Assembly (NCBI GenBank): GCA_002104945.1
Contig: MCFH01000006.1
Span: forward strand, 718,501-782,500
Length of the DNA: 64,000 nucleotides
Direction of reading: 5' to 3'
Origin: Piromyces finnis
Lineage: Eukaryota; Neocallimastigomycota; Neocallimastigomycetes; Neocallimastigales; Neocallimastigaceae
The notes below the pieces were generated by a model that saw nothing but the letters and a program-made list of their open reading frames with translations, made no database searches and was not told the DNA's origin. The position numbers and the translations under genes are program-made. Every line of letters begins with the position of its first letter. Positions within the stretch are counted from its first letter, which is position 1. Positions 26,122-37,234 of this stretch are shown one piece after another.

Positions 26122-28898
26122 TTATATAGATTGAGTTTTCATCTTATATTCTTTCTCTAATTCTTGGCTTAATCTTATTTGTTCTTCTACAACTGCCTTT
26201 ATATTTTCATGAGTTACTAAAGGATTAGCAATAACTACACGTAATACATCAATACCTTTTTCGTAATTTGGATATTTAGTAGTTTTAACCGTTGTTTTCG
26301 ATACAAAGCCTTTACCTTCTCTTTTCTGTTTAGCTTGCAATTCAGTAGTGAAATAATCAATAACTTGATTTTCTTCATTTGTATATTGTGATGGTTCTTC
26401 TTCTACAAAAGAATTTTCTTCCTTATCTGTTAAATCGGATATATCAAAGGTTTGATCCTGAGTACTATTACTATATAAAGTTGAAACTTCCTCTATTTCT
26501 ATTGTTTTAGAATTAGGCGATACAGGATAACGTACTTCAAATTGTTCATTATCTTTACGTAGCCATGATGGAATATATCTGTAAAGGAAAATATTAGTGA
26601 TAGGCTTACTTATAATTTCGAATTGTGGGTATGATTTAACTAATTCTGCCATGTAATTGGTATTTTCTACTGCAATATCTAATAAACTACTAAGTCCACG
26701 ATGACCTAATAAGTTTAATGAAGCATGTAAATATAATACATTAGCTGGTCTAGATCCTTCAAGTGTTGTTTTACCATGATCCATAGAACCAGCTCTTATA
26801 ACATATGAAGCTACTTTTCTAATTGTGGTTGTAGGTAATAAAGGTGATTTAAACAATACTATACCACAGCCCATCGGTGTATATAATAATTTATGACCTT
26901 TTATATATATTTTTTTAATTTAGATTTAAATATTTTAATACAAATATGTATAATTTAAAAATAAATATCATTAATGATAGATTATTTTTACTAAAATTTT
27001 TCTAAATAATAAAATGTTAATAGTTACCATCAATTGTTACGGTATCTGCTAATTCTATTCCCTTTAATAAATAGCGATATTTTTCTGACATTATGAATGA
27101 ACCACCCCATGCACCATCGACATGGAATAATGCTTCATATTTCTTAGCTAAATCTGCTAAAACTTCTAAATTATCAATTGATCCACTATTAATATATTAA
27201 TATATTATTTCAAATTATATATTAATATATATTATAAATAATAATAAATAATTTAGTTTATTATTTAATAACATTATATACATTAATATTATAAAAATAA
27301 TCTTAATAATATTATTTACACTTCAGTAGTACAAGCTATACCAACAATTGCGATTACTTTTATTTTTTTTCTTTTTAATTCTTCAAGTTTTTCTATTAGT
27401 AAATCAATTCTACATTGTTGTTTATAATAATATATTATATTTCAAGTTAATTATTAATTTCATTAATATATTGATGAGATTTATATTGATAAACTATTGT
27501 TACTTTTATAATCATTTTCAATATACCTTATTCCATATTCTGAATCTACGGGTATAGTATAGATATTTTTCAATCCCATACCTAAAACATCAGCTGCTTT
27601 TTTAAAGGAATAATGCATTAATTCCGAACCAACAATGGCCATGTCATTATAACCATAATACCTAAGTGCTGAAATAACTCCTTCTTTTTCTATACCATCA
27701 AAACTATCTGTTTTTGGAAAAGCTTTATTTCTTGCTACCCACATTGCTGTTAAGTTTGCAATTGTTCCACCAGAAGTGATGCATCCTGATGTTTTCATTA
27801 TTTAATATGTAGAAATTATTTTTTATTAAATATTATGTTATTTCAAAATTATTTTTATATATTATTGAACAACAATTAAATAATAAAAAAGATAGTAAAA
27901 AAAGTTAATTTATATAATTTAATATTTAAAAAAATAAATATATATTTTATATTTTACCAAAAGTTCCCTCAGTAATACTTAAATACTTTTCATAAAATTC
28001 AGGCGACTGATTAAAGAAAGCTCTATGCAATTTTGATAAGGTTTCTCTTTCTAGAAATGTAGTAGTTGCTGATGTTTCAACTTTGACAACATTCTGATTC
28101 ATTGAAGTAACTAATTTTGATAATGGTCTATGAAAGAATGGCAAAGCTGTAGTCTATAAAAATATATTTATTCGATATTTATATTATTTTTGAATTTTAT
28201 TGTCATTGGTATTATTGTTTTTGTTTTTTATATTGGATTTATTTTTTAAAAAAAAAAATAGGTTATTAATATATTCTATTCATAAATCCATTACAAATTA
28301 TTATTATTCTTTTAACTATTTTTAATTATTAATAATATTAATATTATTATTAAATAAAATCTTTAAGTCTTAAAACGCATACCATATGTCCAACCATATT
28401 TGGAGAAGAAACTCTAGTTGCTTTATCTATAACATTTTCTTTTATTTCTGAAAAGTATTTGTTTATATTATTTTTATCACATATTATTCCTTCAGGTATT
28501 GATGAATCACCGAATTTTGATTGAATTTCCTTTACTGAATCATTATTGGATGCATATATTGAAGGTGAAGGTTTATAAAAATCTATTGTAAATCAATGAG
28601 ATTAAAATTGTAAATACATAAAAAATTTTAAAATATATAAATTGAATTTAATTTTGTTTTGAATAGGTACCTTTTATTATTGAATCAATATATTGTTGAA
28701 CATTTTCTTCTCGTATTTCATAATCCTTGAAAAATTTTAATACTGTATTTTAGAACATATAAATGCATTAATGAAATTTAAACTTTTTAAAATAAAAAAA
28801 ATTAATATAAAATGTTTTAATATAAAAATAATTCGATAAAATTTACCATTTTCTTTTGTATTATCTTCAGAAGTAACTGTGTTTTCCTTATCAACCAT
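26122..28898 (-). CDS. PLP-dependent group II decarboxylase, PanP/aspartate 1-decarboxylase-like
   Basis: Eight exons assemble to 600 residues: 28847-28898, 28671-28742, 28383-28582, 27958-28153, 27527-27785, 27320-27409, 27028-27185 and 26122-26897. Group II signatures are complete: G-C-I-T-S-G-G-T-I-A-N-L-T-A-M-W-V-A-R-N for PLP phosphate binding, H-V-D-G-A-W-G-G, and the Schiff-base Lys in T-I-D-G-H-K. This combination resembles bacterial PanP-type aspartate 1-decarboxylases, with glutamate or cysteine-sulfinate decarboxylase as alternatives. PanP makes beta-alanine for coenzyme A. An acidic insert of roughly 55 residues (Glu/Asp/Ser/Thr-rich, from about residue 445) precedes the final domain and looks lineage-specific. 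Bacterial origin is an inference; seven introns indicate long residence in the eukaryotic genome. Confidence 0.88.
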
Positions 28899-30239
28899 TC
28901 TTAGAATGAAAATATATTTTGGTTCTTATTTAAATGCGTAGTACTGATAATTTCTTTTTTTTCTTGTAAAATTAATTATTCTTATTAGTATTAACTTTTA
29001 AAACGATAATTTTATAATTGATTATTATATTTAAAATTGGTATTTTGGTTAATACAAGTTAAAATTTATTTTTTATATTCCTTTTTTATTTTATGTATTT
29101 TTTTTTTTTTTTTTTTTTGAATGAATGAATAAAAATTGGAATTTAATTTATATATGAATAAATAAAGAAAAAAAAAAAAGATTTTGATTATATATACTAT
29201 AAATATATTATCAATATATTATGTTATATAATATTATATAATATTATATATATAAATAATAAAAAAGTAAACAATTATTATTAAATAATATATTTTATTT
29301 ATGATATATCAAGAATACAATAAAAAAAAAGTAAAAAGGAAAACATATAGCTAACCAAAAAAAAATTAATAATAATATTAATAGTAATTATCATTAATAC
29401 TAATTAAAAATAATATAATTAGAATAATAATAATTAATAGTAAATTATATAATTAGTTGGAAAGGAAAAGTATAAATAATATTAAATCATGATCAATATT
29501 AATAATTAATTAAAGAAATAGATTTATCTAAATTTTTAGAATTTAAAATTGGTATAATTTAAAATAATCTAACCTTGCATTGCCAAATTATAGGTAAATT
29601 TTAAAGTTTAAATAAAACATATTTTTGGTTGGAAGATTCGAAGTAACTTAACCAAATATTATTATAAATATTTTATTTTCTTTTTTTTTTTTTTTTTTTT
29701 TTGAAATAATTTATATGAAAAGTATATTGAAAAAATCCAACAATTTAGTTTTTATTATTAAAAATTAAAATAATCTCAATTAAAATTTAATATAATATCT
29801 AAATATACTATAATTACAATCTTTTAACCTATAAATTATATTAAATCTATTTAAAATTAATAATGTGGATTAAATCTAATTTGATATAAAAAATAAATAA
29901 TCAAAAGATTAATTATCTATATAAATTTCTACAATAATGAAAAAAAGGATACAAAGATAAAAATTTTTAAGTACCACTATACTAAAGATTTAGTATAAAA
30001 ATAATGTATTTTATTTAGGAATTATATTATTAGAATCCATATTAACAAAATAATATTAAAAATGCTTTTATTTTGTTAATTAATTATCTTACAACTATTT
30101 TACAAATAATTATTTCTAAGAAAAATCATATAGAATTATCATAATATTTCTAAAATTTATTTGCTTCATTTCTTTTAACTGCAGAAGTAAATATCTCCAA
30201 ATAATTAAAATTTGATACTTTATATTATGCATTATAGAA
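28899..30239. other. AT-rich spacer upstream of the decarboxylase
   Basis: Contains the presumed promoter of the minus-strand decarboxylase gene and leads into the transposon cluster. AT words, A/T runs and a T-tract near 29681. No gene or RNA recognised. Confidence 0.5.
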
Positions 30240-30540
30240 TATAAATATCAAAAAAAAAATTTATTTAATTTAAATAAAAATTGATAGCATATATTCAAGT
30301 AATTTCAATTAAAAGTAAAGGATACTATTGTATAATAACTGTTTTTTACTCAAATAGTTGTCTAAAAGTCAAAATTAAATTTTGTCAGAAAATGAAAATT
30401 ATGATATTCATTAGTTGCATAGGCATTTCTATGTCTTGATGTCACTTTATCTCTATTGAATATTAGAAAATAATAAGACATAGTTTTGGTAAAAAAATTA
30501 ACTAATGACCTTCAAAAATAGAAAGCATCTATAAATACCT
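30240..30540 (-). mobile_element. Diverged non-LTR retrotransposon 3' fragment (copy E)
   Basis: Read on the minus strand, this piece has the same order as the 3' end of copies A and B. It starts with the ORF2 C-terminal peptide (A-T-N-E-Y-H-N-F in place of A-T-N-G-D-H-N-F). The 3' UTR word run follows, including AAAAATTG next to TAAT/GTATTC and a TCAATTAAAAGTAA block. Similarity is clear but interrupted by substitutions, and no poly(A) tail remains. It is therefore older than A-C. Confidence 0.6.
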
Positions 30541-30829
30541 ATTTTAACCCTTATAATTTTTATTTTCCTTTAAACTATTATTGTAAAAACTTATCCTAAT
30601 AAATTATATAGATATTTTTTAAATGCAAACACTAGAATAATACATTGAATCACTTGATTTATTGATAATTGATACTATTAATATAATAAATAATATATAT
30701 ATATATAAATAAAGATATAAAAATATAATAATTATTTAAGTTTCATAAAAGTTTGATTAGCTCTTCAACTTGTACTGTGTGATCCCTACATAATAAATTT
30801 AATGAAATAAAAAGAAAAATAGCATCAAA
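30541..30829. other. AT-rich spacer within transposon cluster
   Basis: About 290 bp between fragments E and D; nothing recognisable. Confidence 0.4.
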
Positions 30830-31815
30830 TACAATAATATGGTATCCACTAAACTCCCCTACGAGTTCATAATGTTTTTATTCGAAGAAATACTAATAAT
30901 GAACTCTGTGTACGAAACATTAGAAATGTTCCTTTGCTATATTGGTATAACGTCGGCGCTCTTGATTACGTTTAGGTGTCTTACCAAATCTATCAAAAAG
31001 TAGCTTCACCTAATGATAGGGAATATTTTAGTAAGAATAACCGTGAGACCCTCTACATATGGAACATGAAACCCCGATGAACTGTAAAGCTGTTCATTCA
31101 AATATCTTTACTCAGCCTTATTGATTTGTAGCTTATTATAAACTAAAGGTCCACCAAGAAGGAACGTAAAAATGTAGTTGTAAATAGTTTTTCTTACTTC
31201 CATTTCAAGGAGTAAGTAAATGATGAATTTATTTTTGTATTTATTGTGAAAAAGGGTAAAAAGATCGTCAAGAAAGCTAAATGAAGAAGTTTTGTATTCA
31301 AAGAATGCAGGACATACTAAAATCCAATGATAAAAAAATTGTTCATCATATCCATATCGAATACGAATAATCCAAGTAATTCCTAAATTTAAGTGAGGTT
31401 TGTCGAGACCGATATGCATTAGGCAATTTGAATTAAGGAATCTGTTGTTAGTATATCTGAGGGCTTTATTAAGGCTACTTCCAATAATGTTCTCTCATAT
31501 TTTTAGTACTTTTAAAATTTATTTTCATAAGTTTCTTATGTAGTAAACAAGATTCTTTGGCCCAAGAGTAGTGAGACATGGGAGGAATAGATCGGTTGAA
31601 ATTTTTAATAATACAGTTTGATTTTCTCCATTTAATAAAGTATTTCACTTGTTGCGCAGCACAAATACCAGGAATCCTCAAATCCCTTATAAGAGCATGC
31701 AGGCTAATAAATGAATTTCGTTCAAAAACAAATTCCTTGCTATTTAGACTTTTATTGTGAAAGCTATTGACATTCCATAAAACAACAGTATTGATAAGAG
31801 ATTGGACTCTGCGAG
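30830..31815 (-). mobile_element. Decayed non-LTR retrotransposon ORF2 C-terminal fragment (copy D)
   Basis: Minus-strand frames carry peptides collinear with copy B. These are C-A-A-Q-Q-V-K-Y-F-I-K-W-R-K-S-N-C-I-I (B: Q-V-R-C-F-N-K-W-K-N-S-N-C-I-I), then a zinc-knuckle remnant H-W-I-L-V-C-P-A-F, then F-T-F-L-L-G-G and V-I-L-T-K-I-F-P. Stops and frame changes separate them, so it is a dead, diverged member of the same family or of a sister family. The insertion of copy A, whose poly(A) starts at 31816, marks its right edge. Base composition is less AT-rich than the surrounding DNA. Confidence 0.7.
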
Positions 31816-32109
31816 TTTTTTTTTTTTTTTTTTTTTTTTTTAACTAACATCAAATATTTATTTTTAAACTCTATTATTATTAATTTAATTATAATTTTAT
31901 TACATATAATAAAAAATATAATAAAATTTAAATTAAAAATAAAAAAATAGGTTTAAATAAACACAAATAAATAAAAATTGGGTATAATGTATTCCAGTAA
32001 TTTTAATTAAAGTAAGAAAGCCACTGTTATACTAAAGTATAATAATTGTATTTGACTTCCAATGAGACACCAAGCCAAAGATCAAAATTTTGTCATGGGA
32101 CAAAATTAT

Positions 32110-32528
32110 TGATACGGGTTAATTTTATGTAGAAAGAATTAAACTTTAATTAATATATATTTTATTAATAATTTTATTTATAACGTTCCAATATTTCTAT
32201 TCTGTCTAAATACTAAAACGTTCTGTCGTTGTCAAATATTAAAATTCTAACTAAAACAAGAAGCCCTTTTTAATAATATTTATTCTAGTCTATTTATACT
32301 AATGAGGCTTACTTAATAATTAATTGTCCAATTATAAGGCTGGAACTATATGGATCATTCATTTACAATACTCTTTTACATTACAAAATATTACATTTGT
32401 CGTACATTTACATTATATTCTTATACATTGTAGAAATAATTAATATTATAATAAATCTATATAAATTTAATATTAGGAAAAATTACTAATATAATAATAT
32501 GTTCAAGTCACATATTATTTTTATATCA
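32110..32528 (-). repeat. Left LTR (3' LTR of the minus-strand Gypsy element)
   Basis: 419 bp, beginning TGATACGGG and ending TATATCA on the plus strand. No difference from the right LTR was seen. Confidence 0.95.
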
Positions 32529-32541
32529 AAAATCCCCTCGC
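32529..32541 (-). promoter_or_regulatory. Candidate polypurine tract of the Gypsy element
   Basis: Minus-strand GCGAGGGGATTTT directly abuts the 3' LTR. A short G-rich purine block followed by T residues at this place is the expected plus-strand primer site, although the tract is short and four T separate it from the LTR. Confidence 0.5.
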
Positions 32542-32691
32542 TATAGGAGAGCGAAGTATAATTTAAGATACAAAATTTTTACTGAGCGTATCTGGTTATA
32601 ATATTAATTTTTCTGGTTATAAAACTAAATTTCTAAAATTAAAAAAAATTGAAAAAAAAATTGAAAAAAAAATTGAAAAAAAATACTAATA

Positions 32692-32729
<38 letters not shown>

Positions 32730-32951
32730 ATTATTATGATTATTTATATATACTAATTACTAATTAAACTAATTATTATTGTTATTATTATTATTATTTA
32801 CTATTATTATAATTATTATTTATTATTATTCTTAATAATCTATGGTAGGCTACTCGAGGTTTAGCAAGGTCGAACAGGAGTTAATCGACTTTTCGAAATT
32901 CGAAATCCCTTTTTGACTTTTTCAATTTCAATTTCGAAATTTCAAATTAAT

Positions 32952-32995
<44 letters not shown>

Positions 32996-33064
32996 TATAT
33001 ATATATATATGTTTAACATATCTAATTTGTAAAATATAATAAATTTTAAATAAAGTGTCGTCTC
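32542..33064 (-). other. Gypsy 3' untranslated region
   Basis: Non-coding internal part between the pol stop and the PPT. It holds three tandem AAAAAAAATTG units (about 32640-32680), T-tracts at about 32697-32725 and 32948-32992, ATT repeats, and a GC-richer patch (about 32840-32910) of unknown role. Confidence 0.6.
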
Positions 33065-36000
33065 TCATAACGAAATATTTTCTTTATAAGGGAGGATATT
33101 CTTCATATGTGTATACCTGGTTAGTTCTTGTCCCGTATTGTAGTCCTTGAGCTTGACTGTATTCCAGGCGATATCTAAGATTTGATAAGGTCCTTTAAAA
33201 TATGGGTCCAATTTTGTTCTGTTGAAATTCCTTAATTTGACTAGATCGCCTATTTTGTATTCTTCCTTATGATCCATGCTTATTTTACTTTGTCTTCTAG
33301 CTTCCCAATACTTTAGAGTACCTAGCATTTTTGAAGCCGCCTTCCTTATCCATTTAGCGTGATCCACGAACCTTTCCATTATAATTTCTTCTGTGGATCT
33401 TCCTAAAGTTTCTTGATATGTTTCCATTAGCACTAAATCTATTGGGCGTGCATCCTTTCTTCCATATACAAGTTCAAAACTAGAGAATCCAGTTGTAGTA
33501 GATATACTGGTCCTTAACGCCCATAGAGCTACTGGTAAGTATTTGTCCCAGTCTTCATTGTTCTCTACTAAGAATCGTAGCTGTTTCCCAATTTCCCGAT
33601 TCTTATTTTCCACTAGACCATTCGACTCTGGGTGATAGGTGGATACGAAGTGTACATAAGTATCATATAAATCTAAAAATATTTTTGTATAGTCGGAAGT
33701 AAATTGTACACCATTATCCATTAAGACCAATTGTGGGACTCCGTGGCGACTAAATACTTCGGTTAGGAATTCCGCTACATCTTCTGAGGTGGTCGTTGAC
33801 AACGCCTTCGCCTCAGGCCATTTTGTAAAATAGTCCACAGCTACAATAATATATTTGTTATCTTGCACAGTAGTCTTTAATGGGCCTATTATGTCCACGG
33901 CTATTCTGACAAACGGTGCTTCGACTGGTGATGCAAATCTCTCGGTTCTTTCAGGTAGAGGTTGGGACTTCCGTAACTGACAGATTTTACACGTAGAAAT
34001 ATAGGTTTTTATATCTAAAACCATGTTCTTCCAATAATACTTATCCTTGATCCTTTGGTAAGTTTTCTGCAGTCCTTCATGTGCGATTTTATGGTTTTTC
34101 GCGATGACCTGGATCTTTTCCAAGGGTTCGTCAACAATCTTTCTTAAGTTATCGTTATCCCTGAAATATAACAGATTATTTATTCTTATTACTCTTTCTT
34201 TTAGAAAGTTTTTCATAACCTCTGAGATATATTTATCATTTTCCTCGTTTTCTTCTTCTGACATTAATTCAGGCATCTTAGTAGGTTCTTCTACAACTTG
34301 TTTTCTCTGTTTCCGAGCTAATAAAGATTCTTCTTCATCACTTTCGCTTTCATTATTTTCTGACTCAAGGTTGGTATCATTTAGTGTACTAACTATTGCA
34401 TTTGCGTTCGCTTCCTGACTGTTATCCTCTTTTAATGACATCCGGGATAATGCGTCAGCTAAAATATTCGCTTTTCCAGGTTGATATCTTACTTCTACCA
34501 TGTTTTGGCTAAAGTCATTAACCCAGCGAGCGTGTTTTGAAGTTTGAGGTTCATTTTTATTAATGATAGCAACTAGCGGAAGGTGGTCCGTATATAAAAT
34601 AGTTTTGTACGGATTTCCTAGGACATAATGACGAAATTCCATCAGGCAATAATGAGCAGCGGTACCTTCCAGTTCAGTAATAGGGTAGTTTAATTCAGCT
34701 TTCTTTAGTGCACGACTAGCATACTTTATAGGATGCTCTACCCCGTCCTCCAAAAGTTGCAATAATACGCCGCCAATACCACTGAAACTGGCGTCCGAGC
34801 GGATAATGAAAGGAATATCATAACGAGGAAAACACAGAATAGGGGAAGAGGCCAAATATTCTTTAGCAGCAACGAACGACGAATTACACTCAGAATCCCA
34901 AATAAACTTGGCGTCTTTTCTAAGGAGTTTATTTAAGGGGGCAGTAATAGAAGCAAAGTGATCAATAAATTCCCTATAATAACCAACCATTCCAAGAAAA
35001 GAACGAAGTTCAGTAACAGATTTAGGAGGATCTAGTTTGAGTATATTATCGACCTTAGATTTAATAGGAAGAAGACCATTAATAGAAACAACATGACCCA
35101 ACACTTCAACTTCCTGTAAACAGAAGTGACACTTCTCAATGTTGATCTTTAAACCATTATCGCGAAGGATCTGGAAAACCTTTTTGATATCACGAAGATG
35201 TTGTGAGTAAGAAGGAGAATAAATAATTATGTCATCAAGGTATACTTGAATACAAACATTGAGGAGGTCAAAGAAGATACGATTCATCTCTCTTTGAAAG
35301 GTCGCCGGCGCGTTTGTTAAACCAAAAGGCATGACTACGTAATCAAAATTTCCAAAACGCGTGGTAATAGCTGTAATACATTGGTCTTCTGGTCGCATAG
35401 GAATTTGGTGGTATCCACTGAATAGATCTAAGGCCGTGAAAAATCTTGCACCAGTCATGGATTCAAAAGCTTCTCTAATGTTGGGAATAGAGTAAGCATC
35501 CTTTACAGTAATATTATTGACTTTTCTATAATCTGCACAAAGACGCCATTTATTGTGCTTCTTAGGAACCATTACAATGGGAGAAGCCCAAGGGGAATGG
35601 GATGGAACAATAAGGCCTTTATCCAGTAGTTTTTGAAGTTCACCCTTAAGAGCAGCTAGTTGAACTTGTGACAACTTCCGAACTTTAGCTTTAATGGGTT
35701 TAGCGCCCTCAACAAGTTCAATGTGGTGTGACCGGAGTTTTGAACGTTGGAGATCATCAGTGGAACAAGCAATAACATCACGAAAAGAAAATAAAAGACT
35801 TTGAAAATCATCTACAACAATCGGTTCTTCAGACTTATATGAAGGAATAAGATTATGTAATTCCTCAACTTTACCTAGAATTAAATCCTCCTTATTAAGA
35901 ATAGGCTCGTTCTTGAGAGCAGCTACAATTGGTTTCCTATCAGAAGAGGGAAATAAGTAACAGTAATAGCACAAAGGGTTAAAAGAATTAATATCAATAA

Positions 36001-37234
36001 TAGGAGTGAGAGGTTCCAGAGTACCTTGACGTGTCTTAACACAAACAGTTTTATCGACTGCATCAACAATAATCCGTTGATCATGTTGAACTTTCAAACC
36101 AATCAGAGCATCATAAAATACGTCGTCATTATCGCAAATGCGGAATAGGACCGGAAAGGTAAGAGAACCAATACACACGTTGAGTTCAACCAAATCAAAG
36201 GTACGAAGGTTATCATCAGCCATAGCCTGTTGAATTTTGCTGTATACTTGGCCTTCAATTTTGAAATCGTTTATATTATCTAACAAGAATTTCCTCGAAA
36301 CCAAGTTAATATTACTGCAGGAATCAACTAAAAGAAAAGCCTTATGTCCATTCAGTAAGGCATGAACTACGGCAATGTCGTGGTCTTTTACGGCACCCGA
36401 CACATAGTCGTGATGAGGATTATTAACGACTTGTAGTTCCAGCGGCTTATTATCCTGTTCGACCATACCCATGACAATAGAGCTAGAGGGAACACGTTCC
36501 TTCTTTAAGTTGTTGGCAAGATCCATACGAGATTGGTTGGATAATTCCAAGAGTTGGGCGAAAGTCACATTAGCCTTAGTATTTTTCAAGTCTTCGCAGA
36601 TATCATATCTATTTGTCCCTTGAGATAACTTCATGACTTGTATAGTTTTCTCTTTTGGGCCTAAGGGCTGTACAAGTGCGCTTCCGATATTAGGAGAGGA
36701 AGTAATAGGACTTTTACTTTTCTTTTCACTTTTCGGCTTGGAAACATTTTTAAAAGATACAGATTTAACATGGCTCTCGGACTTACGGACATCTGGAGGT
36801 GCCTGAGTTTGTTCAAAATCCATTTCAACACTACTTACGTTTGGGAACGAGGGGGATTCGAACGCATGACCTGGGGACTGGGGGTTCGAGACAGTGCCCG
36901 CTGTACCATTGTGGTTATTTTTCTGAAAATTTTTTGAAGAGGGAAGATTCACCTGGGGGTGTGCCTGAGATGGTTGTGAGCTCACCGGAGATGTAGGAGG
37001 AGTAGTAGTATCAGAATTCGAGGAGGTGAGCGAGTTGCGTCTCTTCGTTTGAGCTGATTCCTCCTCATCTGTAGGGTCTAATTTCCTTTTAGCTACAGCA
37101 ATTATATCCTTTTTGACCGTAGATTCCGATGGTGAGTGACCCATTTGGTTACTGGAGGTGGATCGACCTCCATTTAGTGATTTAAACGACCACAGTCTTT
37201 TTGGAGGTGTCCTGGTTGATGGCAGCGATAACAC
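33065..37234 (-). CDS. Gypsy Pol polyprotein (protease, RT, RNase H, integrase)
   Basis: The frame opens at or before 37234 and runs 1,389 codons to 33065. An N-terminal Ser/Pro-rich linker is followed by a retropepsin-like region near residue 300 (F-L-L-V-D-S-C-S), where the usual D-S/T-G is D-S-C. RT follows (W-R-L-C-A-D-Y-R, F-T-A-L-D-L-F-S-G-Y and the catalytic Y-L-D-D). RNase H has I-R-S-D-A-S-F and Y-T-D-H. Integrase has an H-H-C-C finger (H-K-I-A-H-E-G...C-K-I-C) and the D-D-E core (V-D-I-I-G-P-L, M-D-N-G-V-Q-F, N-G-L-V-E-N-K). It ends with a GPY/F module (F-K-G-P-Y). No chromodomain is seen. Pol overlaps gag by 61 nt in the -1 frame, so translation is probably as Gag-Pol through frameshifting rather than from the ATG. 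Confidence 0.96.
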   Translation of the reverse strand: MLSLPSTRTPPKRLWSFKSLNGGRSTSSNQMGHSPSESTVKKDIIAVAKRKLDPTDEEESAQTKRRNSLTSSNSDTTTPPTSPVSSQPSQAHPQVNLPSSKNFQKNNHNGTAGTVSNPQSPGHAFESPSFPNVSSVEMDFEQTQAPPDVRKSESHVKSVSFKNVSKPKSEKKSKSPITSSPNIGSALVQPLGPKEKTIQVMKLSQGTNRYDICEDLKNTKANVTFAQLLELSNQSRMDLANNLKKERVPSSSIVMGMVEQDNKPLELQVVNNPHHDYVSGAVKDHDIAVVHALLNGHKAFLLVDSCSNINLVSRKFLLDNINDFKIEGQVYSKIQQAMADDNLRTFDLVELNVCIGSLTFPVLFRICDNDDVFYDALIGLKVQHDQRIIVDAVDKTVCVKTRQGTLEPLTPIIDINSFNPLCYYCYLFPSSDRKPIVAALKNEPILNKEDLILGKVEELHNLIPSYKSEEPIVVDDFQSLLFSFRDVIACSTDDLQRSKLRSHHIELVEGAKPIKAKVRKLSQVQLAALKGELQKLLDKGLIVPSHSPWASPIVMVPKKHNKWRLCADYRKVNNITVKDAYSIPNIREAFESMTGARFFTALDLFSGYHQIPMRPEDQCITAITTRFGNFDYVVMPFGLTNAPATFQREMNRIFFDLLNVCIQVYLDDIIIYSPSYSQHLRDIKKVFQILRDNGLKINIEKCHFCLQEVEVLGHVVSINGLLPIKSKVDNILKLDPPKSVTELRSFLGMVGYYREFIDHFASITAPLNKLLRKDAKFIWDSECNSSFVAAKEYLASSPILCFPRYDIPFIIRSDASFSGIGGVLLQLLEDGVEHPIKYASRALKKAELNYPITELEGTAAHYCLMEFRHYVLGNPYKTILYTDHLPLVAIINKNEPQTSKHARWVNDFSQNMVEVRYQPGKANILADALSRMSLKEDNSQEANANAIVSTLNDTNLESENNESESDEEESLLARKQRKQVVEEPTKMPELMSEEENEENDKYISEVMKNFLKERVIRINNLLYFRDNDNLRKIVDEPLEKIQVIAKNHKIAHEGLQKTYQRIKDKYYWKNMVLDIKTYISTCKICQLRKSQPLPERTERFASPVEAPFVRIAVDIIGPLKTTVQDNKYIIVAVDYFTKWPEAKALSTTTSEDVAEFLTEVFSRHGVPQLVLMDNGVQFTSDYTKIFLDLYDTYVHFVSTYHPESNGLVENKNREIGKQLRFLVENNEDWDKYLPVALWALRTSISTTTGFSSFELVYGRKDARPIDLVLMETYQETLGRSTEEIIMERFVDHAKWIRKAASKMLGTLKYWEARRQSKISMDHKEEYKIGDLVKLRNFNRTKLDPYFKGPYQILDIAWNTVKLKDYNTGQELTRYTHMKNILPYKENISL
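36842..36912 (-). other. tRNA-like segment inside the Pol N-terminal linker
   Basis: On the minus strand this GC-rich stretch reads like the D-arm to 3' end of a tRNA. TGGTACAGCGG (36898-36908) fits the Pol III A-box pattern TRGYNNARNNG. CGTTCGAATCC (36854-36864) fits the B-box at 10 of 11 positions. The spacing is 33 nt and a TTCCCA end follows. The T-stem does not pair well, the anticodon arm is irregular and a matching 5' acceptor strand is absent. It is therefore not a functional tRNA; at most it is a captured or tRNA-mimicking sequence read through in frame by pol. Confidence 0.45.
37153..37186 (-). promoter_or_regulatory. Programmed -1 ribosomal frameshift signal, gag to pol
   Basis: On the minus strand, the slippery heptamer T-TTA-AAT (37180-37186) lies in the gag frame, three codons before the gag stop (codons TTA AAT CAC, then TAA). 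A 7-nt spacer (37173-37179) separates it from a perfect 7-bp hairpin TGGAGGT/ACCTCCA with a 6-nt loop (37153-37172). Pol is exactly -1 relative to gag. Heptamer, spacer and stem all match known -1 frameshift architecture. Confidence 0.85.

Noticed and set aside
29941-30330. Minus-strand GTATCCTTT-like words resembling U12 donors
   Set aside because: They lie in intergenic or element DNA with no exon or branch-site context; expected by chance in AT-rich sequence.
30842-30997. Short plus-strand ORF of about 51 codons with non-repetitive composition
   Set aside because: It is antisense to the collinear ORF2 remnants of decayed non-LTR copy D.
36799-36996. 65-codon plus-strand ORF antisense to pol
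   Set aside because: Shadow of the tRNA-like and linker sequence in pol.
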